A stretch of 64,000 nucleotides of DNA, taken from contig JBAQMZ010000029.1 of NCBI GenBank assembly GCA_049303315.1, forward strand, positions 62,001-126,000, read 5' to 3'. This stretch comes from Methanoperedens sp049303315 (GTDB lineage: Archaea > Halobacteriota > Methanosarcinia > Methanosarcinales > Methanoperedenaceae). The position numbers and the translations under genes were made by a program. Under the pieces are notes generated by a model, which saw only the letters and a program-made list of their open reading frames with translations, was not told the DNA's origin and did not search any database. Of this stretch, positions 53,549 through 60,339 are shown piece by piece. Positions within the stretch are counted from its first letter, which is position 1; the number at the start of each line of letters is the position of its first letter.

Positions 53549-53823
53549 TGGCAAGAGATGTTGAAATTGAATTGGATTACGACAGTCAAACGGTAACTAT
53601 TGTAAATCCTGATGGGGTTTATAGTTACGATATGACCGATGATATACTGAAATTAGCGAATGACTTGCTTGAAGGCGGTGCGGGATACAGTGTTTATTCG
53701 CAGGAAGACACATGGACGGAACAAATCAGCGATAAAATAGAGAAGCGCAGACAACTAAAAGAACAGTTGGCAGAGCTTGATGATGAAATCAGAGAAATAA
53801 AAGAAAAACATAAAGGAGGATGA
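53548..53823 (+). CDS. Small coiled-coil protein of the element, unknown
   Basis: A 91-residue acidic protein. Residues 1-55 look mixed alpha/beta (EIELDYDSQTVTIVNPDG). Residues about 60-90 (KIEKRRQLKEQLAELDDEIREIKEKH) are a strong heptad coiled coil, suggesting dimerisation. Its ATG overlaps the previous stop. Not recognised. Confidence 0.55.
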   Translation: MARDVEIELDYDSQTVTIVNPDGVYSYDMTDDILKLANDLLEGGAGYSVYSQEDTWTEQISDKIEKRRQLKEQLAELDDEIREIKEKHKGG

Positions 53824-53827
53824 AATA

Positions 53828-54520
53828 ATGGCAAATGAAGAACTTAAAGACCTTGTAGAAACCGCAAACAGACAAGATATAAGATTCCTGTTTAATCGCT
53901 TTGACTGTAACAATTTAGAAAAAGCTTTCCGTGTGGCACACGAATTAAATCAGAAAGTGGATAAACCGATATGCAAAGGCTTTATTGAAAAGGATGGAAA
54001 GCTATTCAAACAGATGTCAAAAACTGTATGGCGTGTGGGTAGGAATTATGACCGTAACGTAGTTCTCGAAGTGGATAACCACGATTTAAATAACCTGCGA
54101 GAGCTATATAATTTCTATAAGTCACTTCTTGGACAGGATTTTAACGTATTCAAAACCTTACATGGTTTTCACGTAATCCAGAAAGTAGCGTACAAAACAA
54201 ATGATGAATGGCTCTATGCTAACAGTTTGTTATTGAATCCGTCTTTGAAGTTAGAGGATTTAGCAGATTACGTTGAAAAGATAAAGGCTTTCGATAACAG
54301 TAAACGCAACGATGATACCGTAAAAGATACTCATAAACTGTTGGGCACAAAAGAAGATTACATTAGAGACTTTAAGAAATCTGGATTATTTCAAGGTACT
54401 GGCGAGTTCGACCTTCTATATACTATCCGTGGAATATGTTTTAATAAGTACACATTGAGAATATCAAAGAAAACACCAACTGACAAATACGAACGGGTAG
54501 ACATGGAGAAATTGACATGA
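53828..54520 (+). CDS. Element protein with primase-like (AEP) features
   Basis: A 230-residue protein with GGAGGATGAAATA before the ATG. VVLEVDNHDLNNLRELYNFY resembles motif I of archaeo-eukaryotic primases (hhDhD, here ExD), KTLHGFHVIQK resembles the G-x-H motif II, and DLLYTIRGICFNKYTLRIS resembles the late LRxSxK strand of PrimPol-like replication proteins. These are short matches in the right order and spacing; I infer a possible AEP fold with altered or lost catalysis. If right, it would take the replication role that PolB has in classical casposons. Otherwise unknown. Confidence 0.4.
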   Translation: MANEELKDLVETANRQDIRFLFNRFDCNNLEKAFRVAHELNQKVDKPICKGFIEKDGKLFKQMSKTVWRVGRNYDRNVVLEVDNHDLNNLRELYNFYKSLLGQDFNVFKTLHGFHVIQKVAYKTNDEWLYANSLLLNPSLKLEDLADYVEKIKAFDNSKRNDDTVKDTHKLLGTKEDYIRDFKKSGLFQGTGEFDLLYTIRGICFNKYTLRISKKTPTDKYERVDMEKLT

Positions 54521-54813
54521 AAATCGATAAAATACCAATAGAGGAGGCGTATAACCTCATTTTACATCCGATACAGCACATAATATCCATAAATCCACGG
54601 ATAATAACCCGTATGGAGTTGATTCTATTACATGCAGTTAATCCGGTGCTGGCAGATAAGGTATTCCAAGAAGGTAACCTATCGGATGAAGTGCGAGAAT
54701 CACTTACACCAACACCAGAACAATACAAAGCGAGATTAGTTGAGCAATATAGAATATGTGAAACAAAATCACATAAAAAAGGTTGGAAGAAATTTAAAAA
54801 AGGATTAAAATGA
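54517..54813 (+). CDS. Small helical basic protein of the element, unknown
   Basis: A 98-residue protein that overlaps both neighbours by 4 bp (ATGA), indicating coupled translation. It is predicted mostly helical, with a lysine-rich tail (KKGWKKFKKGLK) that could touch nucleic acid. No family recognised. Confidence 0.5.
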   Translation: MKIDKIPIEEAYNLILHPIQHIISINPRIITRMELILLHAVNPVLADKVFQEGNLSDEVRESLTPTPEQYKARLVEQYRICETKSHKKGWKKFKKGLK

Positions 54814-54986
54814 AGATTAGAGACGTTATAAAAATCCAAAGAAAAGAAGCAGTAAAAACTAAAACAAGTATCCGCTTTGCGCTAAAAAGCGATACTGATA
54901 AAGGTTTTTATTGTAGATTATTTGATAATCAAGTTAAGTTTTGCAGTATAACTTTTTGTAATTATTTAACTTTGTGTGAAAGATGA
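54810..54986 (+). CDS. 58-residue Cys-containing protein, last gene of the operon
   Basis: ATG at 54810 overlaps the previous stop (ATGA) and the frame runs to TGA at 54984. The protein begins MKIRDVIKIQRKEAVK and has four cysteines in its second half (YCRLF, FCSITFC, LCER), a possible metal site. Its stop lies 8 bp from the convergent cas1 stop, so the coding part of the element is fully packed. Confidence 0.45.
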   Translation: MKIRDVIKIQRKEAVKTKTSIRFALKSDTDKGFYCRLFDNQVKFCSITFCNYLTLCER

Positions 54987-54994
54987 AATTTAAA

Positions 54995-56038
54995 CTATAA
55001 CATTTTTTCAATTTTCCGTATCAATGGAAGGCTTTTAAGCTCTAATGGGTTAAGTACAAACATAAACTCATTCAAAGCAATATCAAAAGCATTATCTTTG
55101 AAGGTCATGCTCATTTTATCTTTTGTAAAAGTGAAATCAGTTGGTTTTATTCTTAATCCTAAAATCATCTCTATAACCTGACTGTCAATCCATACCCTAT
55201 AAGGCTCTATGAAATCATAAACAAGCATATTCCAGTAAGGTTTTTGTGCTTCATTCTGATGCATGAAGCCTATGGATAGCTCAAAACCACGTTTTAATAA
55301 TAGTTCACTCATTCTTTGAGCTAACAAAGAATAACCTAAATTCAACATGGAGTTTATCGGGTCAACTGCATTTTTATTACCTGATACTTTCCCGTGCCTG
55401 CCTTTCCAATTCCATTCTTTACCAAACACCCAGTTTTTGAAATATAGATTTGCTGAAATGGCTTCTATTTGCATAATCTCTTTTATATCCAGTGCCTTGT
55501 TAAGTTTAGGGATATAATCTTTCATGCCTTGCGATTCCAGTTTTAACTTTATCAAATATTTAGTTATCTCCAATGCTTTGCCGTTAATCCTTGATTCCAC
55601 TTGTTTTATAATCAATGATGGTCTTTTAAAATTGAACGGTAAAAAGCTTGCATCAACTTTACCTTTGCTATCAATCCAGTATATTGCTATCGAATTAGCT
55701 TTAGCAAAATCAATAAAAGCAGTAGAAATATAACCTTTTCCATTAGGCGTTATGATAATTCTTTCAGTATTATGAAGGTCTATCGGATAATCCTTTTTAA
55801 CCTCTATTTTTTTGTTGTGCTCTCTAAGGAATTTTAGATATAATTTACCATGATGATTTATTCTCTTTTCAGGTAATCCGGCTTTCTTATCCCGTTCTAA
55901 TTGCTGGCTCATTAATTCGTCAATTTCACTATCGGTATAAGGTCTTTCTGTTGTTTCAATATGTGTAAATACGGGTTTAAGATTCTGCTTTCTTAGAGCA
56001 AATAGACTATTTATCAATAATGACGATTCATTATTCAT
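54995..56038 (-). CDS. cas1: Cas1-family integrase (casposase-like)
   Basis: A 347-residue Cas1 homologue. Residues about 90-145 form the beta-rich N-terminal domain (TERIIITPNGKGYIS, SIAIYWIDSKGKV). The helical catalytic domain has IEAISANLYFKNW (Glu192), NLGYSLLAQRMSELLLKRGF, IGFMHQ (His260) and MLVYDFIEPYR with WID (Asp275, Asp285): the complete Cas1 metal site at normal spacing. About 85 extra N-terminal residues are charged and helical; the C-terminal HTH of some casposases is absent. Upstream TATA-like words (TTATAAATT at about 56075, TTTATATAAA at 56052) could drive it. With TIRs and a 14-bp duplication around it, it is best read as the transposase of the element, not a CRISPR adaptation protein. 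Confidence 0.92.
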   Translation of the reverse strand: MNNESSLLINSLFALRKQNLKPVFTHIETTERPYTDSEIDELMSQQLERDKKAGLPEKRINHHGKLYLKFLREHNKKIEVKKDYPIDLHNTERIIITPNGKGYISTAFIDFAKANSIAIYWIDSKGKVDASFLPFNFKRPSLIIKQVESRINGKALEITKYLIKLKLESQGMKDYIPKLNKALDIKEIMQIEAISANLYFKNWVFGKEWNWKGRHGKVSGNKNAVDPINSMLNLGYSLLAQRMSELLLKRGFELSIGFMHQNEAQKPYWNMLVYDFIEPYRVWIDSQVIEMILGLRIKPTDFTFTKDKMSMTFKDNAFDIALNEFMFVLNPLELKSLPLIRKIEKML

Positions 56039-56051
56039 ACGAGTTCACCAA
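56038..56051. repeat. 14-bp direct repeat at the cas1 start, copy 1
   Basis: TACGAGTTCACCAA; an identical copy begins exactly 60 bp further at 56098. On the cas1 strand this copy supplies the GGTGA just before the start codon. Confidence 0.7.
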
Positions 56052-56097
56052 TTTATATAAAGCTTCAATCCAATTTATAACTTGCCTATCCCTTAAT

Positions 56098-56111
56098 TAC
56101 GAGTTCACCAA
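56098..56111. repeat. 14-bp direct repeat upstream of cas1, copy 2
   Basis: Second exact copy of TACGAGTTCACCAA. The 46-bp space holds two CCAATTTATA words. It may be an operator pair for cas1 or the trace of a small duplication; two copies do not make a CRISPR array. Confidence 0.65.
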
Positions 56112-56256
56112 ACTGTTTTTTTGGGGTAGGTACTTTACTTTTCTTAGACTGCACCGCTTGTTAGTGATTATTTTGTGTGAATACGGGATACTCCGATTTT
56201 AGGGAAAGAGTATGAAGGTATAATTGTACAAATAGGACAATAATTGTTAACGATTC

Positions 56257-56336
56257 TTAACGATTGTCAACCAGAACGAGAATCTAATTGCACAAATGTA
56301 TAAATAATAACATTAATATAAATAGGCGGGGGGCGT
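56257..56336. repeat. Right terminal inverted repeat region
   Basis: Ends in GCGGGGGGCGT, the exact inverse of the left end. Inward it holds a tandem 10-bp word (TTAACGATTC, TTAACGATTG at 56247-56266) and GACAATCGTTAA on the other strand, the partner of the left subterminal block. Confidence 0.85.
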
Positions 56337-56350
56337 TAGCATATCGGCGC
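56337..56350. repeat. Target-site duplication, right copy (14 bp)
   Basis: TAGCATATCGGCGC, identical to 52284-52297, directly outside the right inverted repeat and leading into the rest of dispersed repeat copy C. Confidence 0.88.
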
Positions 56351-56412
56351 CGGGAGTTTAATATTTATGATGTGATAATAGTTCCTGTCAGTCCTGTTAA
56401 TCCTGTCAAAAA
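56351..56412 (+). repeat. Dispersed repeat copy C, right part
   Basis: CGGGAGTTTAATATTTATG, ATGTGATAATAGTTCCTGTC and AGTCCTGTTAATCCTGTC continue the repeat interrupted by the element. Matches copy A through the tandem CCTGT words. Confidence 0.75.
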
Positions 56413-56423
56413 TTCATGACACG

Positions 56424-56475
56424 GGGGTTGCTTCGGGAGCATACTGGCGCCGCCAATTTAATATTCACGATGTAA
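56424..56475 (+). repeat. Dispersed repeat copy D (uninterrupted)
   Basis: GTTGCTTCGGGAGCATACTG, GCGCCGCCAATTTAATATTC and ACGATGTAATATATG. It represents the empty-site arrangement: left part and right part of copy C are joined here without an insertion. Confidence 0.75.
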
Positions 56476-56639
56476 TATATGTATCTTTCGCCCCCCCATC
56501 GAGCACTTGCCTCTCCCACCCTCCCTGCGCTAAAACCCCACCTTTGCTTTGCACAATAGCAAAAGACTGGGATGATGGCAAGAAAGAGTGGGTATTTAAA
56601 TAATTCATGTCACCTGAGTTTATGTTGCATGAGATGGCA

Positions 56640-56725
56640 ACGCTTCAACCGAGAGTAAACCCCCGCCTTCAGGCGGTGCCTCTTTTTCCTCGTCGGGTCT
56701 GGGCGAAGCCCAGCGCAATGGCAAG
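56640..56725 (+). other. Hairpin-rich segment, possible IS200/IS605-type right end
   Basis: GAGTAAACCCCCGCC-TTCA-GGCGG is a hairpin like those closing IS605/TnpB elements, followed by a T run and a second perfect stem CTGGGC-GAA-GCCCAG (about 56698-56712). No tnpA or tnpB is present. The rest of 56476-56787 holds no gene. Confidence 0.3.
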
Positions 56726-56787
56726 TTTTAATATCAGATTAATGGGATTGATAGTATAATGAAGTCAAGTACACATAAGTGGTGAAA

Positions 56788-58863
56788 ATGAATAACAAAA
56801 AAGTTAATGCCTTTATCGCATTTTCCGTCCTTTTCAGCTACGGTATAACACTCTTAATGATAAAATACCCTGCTTCCTACACAAGCGGCTCTCCTGTCGC
56901 TTTATTCTGGTCGGGAGTACCTATAGTCAGCATTGGAAAAAGCTTGTTTTTCCTTTTATTTGCCCTTATCGTTTCATACGTATTATCAAACATGAAACTG
57001 GAATTTGATGAACGATACGCTCCGATTTATTTGTTTATAGCAGCATTTACTATCTCACTGTTCCTCTGGGGTATGCCGGAAGTTAACAACGATTATCGCG
57101 TATATTTCGATTATGCGAAGACCGTTGAGGTCAACGGTTTGCAAAGTATCAACCAAGTAGTGCAATCGGGTTCAACATATTTCGTTATGCCGGTTTTGGA
57201 TGGATACTTATTTAAGTTATTCGGGGAAGGAAGATTAATTATACAGATTCTCCGCACAACGCTCTTCGCTTTAACTGCCGTGGTAACATATTATATCGGC
57301 AAGGAGTTATGGGATAAAAGAGTGGGGCTTATTGCCGGAATACTGCTCTTATCATTTCCATATTTCCTTTCGATGAGCCATTTAATGCTCATAGATGTGC
57401 CCCTTGCATTTTTTGTATCACTCTCGGTTTTTGCTCTCATTAAGGCTCGGGACAGCAGGAAATGGTTTGTTATCCTTATACCTGTGCTCCTGTTAACGTT
57501 ATTTACGAAAAAGACCGGAATAGTATATCTTGGATTTTTGCTGCCAGTAGTGCTTCTGGCGTTATTTATTAAATATAAATGGAAGATTCTTAAAATAGCG
57601 GCTCCGGTTTTGGCAATAATAAGTTTTATCGCCGTGATAGAATTTTCAGATTTTTTAAAATGGACAGTGGAGTCGCTGCTCCACGGCCAGTCAGTAGCCT
57701 ATATGTCTCACGGCATGTATTGGATTAATCCCCAGTATTATTTGAAATCCCTGCCCATTGTTATCGGTCCGATTGTGGCCATATTGGCTTTCGGCTCTAT
57801 CGTACTCCTTCTCAGGAGGAGAGACCATCGCTTATTGATTCCTGTGGCATGGATGATTATCCCTATCTTTATAATGGTCAATCCGGCTTTCAGGCATCTG
57901 ATTCCTGCCTATCCTGCATATGCCCTTGCTGCTGCTGTTGTACTTATTGAAGTGGAGAAGGGAATTAGCATAGGTAAAAAATCTTTTAAGCTGGATGGAC
58001 AAAACTGGAAATTCCTTGTTTCTTCTACCATACTCCTTTCAATCTTCATGGCATTGCTTGTATTTCCCCAGATAGAGGCTACTCATATGCAGGTTAATAT
58101 TAAGGAGGCTGCGGAGTACACAAACGAGTTAGGAGTCAGTAATATCTCGCTCGTCACAATTGGTGATTCAGGATTTAATTGGTATGGGCAGGGAGGGGAC
58201 TTCAGGAATATGTACGATTATTATTCTACCGCTAAGGTTGACTATTTCCCGGCGCAGCAATTCCAGGATACAAATCCAGACTCAATAGTAGTCGTCAGCA
58301 CAGTCATTAACCCGGATATTCCTGCGCCCTTGAATAATACCATACATAACTACTATCTGTCCAAAATCTTCAGCAAGGGTGATTACGAATATTTCGCCCC
58401 TGCAATTTTCTCGGTATATCTGTCGCAGATCGAGTACCATTCAAGGTATCCAGAGTTCCTGCAGAATATCGGCAAAAAAATGAAGGTAGAGGTATTCGAG
58501 GTTGCAAACCCAAATGCAGGCATTTTGAATTTTGTTACCTGGACGCCTTCGGACAGGAAAATATTGGATAAAAACGTAAGCGTAACCTGGACGATCAAGG
58601 CAGAAGAAGAGCCTCTGGAAGTTGGCTTTTATTATCGTAAACAAGACGGCTTCTTCGCTGATAAAGAGGGAGAAGAGAAAATACAGAAAAGAAGCACAGT
58701 AGAAATAACAAGGGTTATCGAGCCCGCCCAGACCATGGATACGTATATAAGGGCTGTACCTATTGAAGTCGGCGGCAGGAAAATGAAGATAATAAACGTT
58801 ACCTTCAGATCAGAGTTTTACAACATTTCAATTACGAGGAACATGGAAGGATTTAGTTTTTAA
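56788..58863 (+). CDS. Membrane glycosyltransferase of the PMT/ArnT (GT39/83) type
   Basis: About 691 residues. Eleven or so hydrophobic segments cover residues 1-440, and the first large loop carries EVNNDYRVYFDYAKTVE, with the acidic residue expected for lipid-linked sugar transferases. WDKRVGLIAGILLLSFPYFLSMSHLMLIDVPLAFF is typical of GT39. A soluble extracytoplasmic domain of about 230 residues follows (beta-rich). It uses polyprenyl-phosphate sugars outside the membrane. ATG 56788 follows GTGGTG and is preferred to the upstream GTG. Confidence 0.82.
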   Translation: MNNKKVNAFIAFSVLFSYGITLLMIKYPASYTSGSPVALFWSGVPIVSIGKSLFFLLFALIVSYVLSNMKLEFDERYAPIYLFIAAFTISLFLWGMPEVNNDYRVYFDYAKTVEVNGLQSINQVVQSGSTYFVMPVLDGYLFKLFGEGRLIIQILRTTLFALTAVVTYYIGKELWDKRVGLIAGILLLSFPYFLSMSHLMLIDVPLAFFVSLSVFALIKARDSRKWFVILIPVLLLTLFTKKTGIVYLGFLLPVVLLALFIKYKWKILKIAAPVLAIISFIAVIEFSDFLKWTVESLLHGQSVAYMSHGMYWINPQYYLKSLPIVIGPIVAILAFGSIVLLLRRRDHRLLIPVAWMIIPIFIMVNPAFRHLIPAYPAYALAAAVVLIEVEKGISIGKKSFKLDGQNWKFLVSSTILLSIFMALLVFPQIEATHMQVNIKEAAEYTNELGVSNISLVTIGDSGFNWYGQGGDFRNMYDYYSTAKVDYFPAQQFQDTNPDSIVVVSTVINPDIPAPLNNTIHNYYLSKIFSKGDYEYFAPAIFSVYLSQIEYHSRYPEFLQNIGKKMKVEVFEVANPNAGILNFVTWTPSDRKILDKNVSVTWTIKAEEEPLEVGFYYRKQDGFFADKEGEEKIQKRSTVEITRVIEPAQTMDTYIRAVPIEVGGRKMKIINVTFRSEFYNISITRNMEGFSF

Positions 58864-58983
58864 AAATACTGTATTCAGCGTCCGGTTAGCCATTGGTGTA
58901 ACATAGAGATATTCAAAACCAGGAAAATATTATGATATTGATTTTTTTCACATTTGCATTATGAGATTGTGCAGAGGGGTAGT

Positions 58984-60333
58984 ATGAACTACATTAAACA
59001 GCCTGATGAAATAAAAATAATGTTTATCAATCCAGATTATATAAGCGGATTCAACTCGTATAAAAAGAATTCAATACTTAATCACGGTCTTCTTCAGATT
59101 GCTACATGTGCACAAAAAGCCGGATTTGATGTTACTTTTGTAGACACCAGAATGTTGAAGAACTGGAAAGATTTAGAAAGCACAATCAGCAGAGCACATC
59201 CAGACGTAGTAGCAACCGGTGGTATGAGCGTGAACTTTGGCTGGGCGCTAAAATGCATAGACATTGCAAAAAAAATCGATCCGGCTATTATAACTGTTAT
59301 AGGGGGAGTTCATGCATCAATACGTCCTGACGAGGCTCTCTCTAAGGATGAAATTGACCACATAATAACAGGAGAAGGTGAAATCTCATTCATAGGATTG
59401 ATCCAAAACCTGTTTATTCACAGGGTAAAACAGCCAAGATTAATAAACGGGCAGAAACCAGAATTAGATGAGTTGCCTTTTATTAACCGTTCATTTTTGC
59501 CATACTTTGAACTTAACAACCCAATATGGTTTGGCAAAAAGCCCTGGATAACAATTATAGCAGGAAGAGGTTGTCCTTATAAATGTAAATTCTGCCAGCC
59601 GTCTGAAAATATTTTATTCGGTACAGGCGTTCGAATCAGAAGTCCTGAAAATGTTATTGCTGAGGTCATCGAACTTCAGGAAAAATATTCATTCGATTAT
59701 GTGCATTTCCATGATGACTGTCCTACATTTAGCAAAAAATGGATTGAAGATTTTTGTGAAAAATACGTTGATGCGGGATTTACCCAGAACTTTGCTGTAG
59801 CAGCGCGTGCCGATATATTATGTAAAAATGAAGATATGATATCTATCTTAGCTCGCGCAGGTTGCGATACGGTTTCTATTGGATTTGAAAGCGGCAGTCA
59901 GAGGATATTGGATTTTTTAGGCAAAGGTACTACGGTTGAACAAAATATCAAATCCGCAGAATTATGCCATAAGTATGGAATTAAGATTGTGGCTAACTAT
60001 ATGTTTGGCGTACCGATAGAGACCCTGGATGATGTCAGAGCTACTCTGGAGATGCTGGACAAAATAAAACCAGATTATCGAAGCCCTGCATACTTTACAC
60101 CATATCCAGGTACATACCTGTACGATTATTGTGCAGAAAAGAATATTTCACTATTGCAAGAGTATAAAGATTTTAATAGATATCCGGATTCACACAAAAT
60201 TAAAGGCATTGATTATAAATCAATTGAAAAACTCAGGATGGAGTACGGCGATTTAGGAAAAAATCGTTATATTCTACATTCCATAGTAAAAGAGTATCAA
60301 CATATTAAACGTGGTATATTAAATCAAGGATAA
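58984..60333 (+). CDS. B12-binding radical SAM protein
   Basis: A 449-residue protein, fourth of its kind in the window. GLLQIATCAQKAGFDVTFVDTRML and VIGGVHASIRPDEAL with HIITGEGEISF form the cobalamin domain; GRGCPYKCKFCQPS supplies the CxxxCxxC ligands; FHDDCPTFSKKW, SIGFESGSQRILDFLGKG and TPYPGTYLYDY complete the core. GAGGGGTAGT before the ATG at 58984 sets the start. It converges with the flippase gene with 6 bp between stops. Confidence 0.88.
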   Translation: MNYIKQPDEIKIMFINPDYISGFNSYKKNSILNHGLLQIATCAQKAGFDVTFVDTRMLKNWKDLESTISRAHPDVVATGGMSVNFGWALKCIDIAKKIDPAIITVIGGVHASIRPDEALSKDEIDHIITGEGEISFIGLIQNLFIHRVKQPRLINGQKPELDELPFINRSFLPYFELNNPIWFGKKPWITIIAGRGCPYKCKFCQPSENILFGTGVRIRSPENVIAEVIELQEKYSFDYVHFHDDCPTFSKKWIEDFCEKYVDAGFTQNFAVAARADILCKNEDMISILARAGCDTVSIGFESGSQRILDFLGKGTTVEQNIKSAELCHKYGIKIVANYMFGVPIETLDDVRATLEMLDKIKPDYRSPAYFTPYPGTYLYDYCAEKNISLLQEYKDFNRYPDSHKIKGIDYKSIEKLRMEYGDLGKNRYILHSIVKEYQHIKRGILNQG

Positions 60334-60339
60334 AGCGCT

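Larger units (their letters stand above)
52298..56336. mobile_element. Casposon-like transposon encoding Cas1 but no PolB (4,039 bp)
   Basis: The element is bounded by perfect 11-bp inverted repeats, ACGCCCCCCGC at 52298 and GCGGGGGGCGT ending at 56336, and by exact 14-bp direct repeats outside them. The ends continue inward as an imperfect inverted repeat: in register from position 26 to 45 of each end, 16 of 20 bases match, and a further pair (GGTTCACAATCATTAA at 52352, its near inverse at 56257-56272) matches 14 of 16. Inside are a rightward operon of six small genes and a leftward cas1. This is casposon architecture (Cas1 integrase, TIRs, 14-15 bp duplication), but no PolB, HNH nuclease, cas2 or CRISPR array is present. 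The intact ends, single complete cas1 and perfect duplication suggest recent insertion. Confidence 0.88.

Noticed and set aside
56038..56111. CRISPR array next to cas1
   Set aside because: There are only two 14-bp copies, with no third repeat, and no cas2 or other cas gene in the window.
52691..56275. Inverted 8-bp pair TCTGGTTG / CAACCAGA as element ends
   Set aside because: It is short and has no flanking duplication; the 11-bp repeats further out have a perfect 14-bp duplication and are the true ends.
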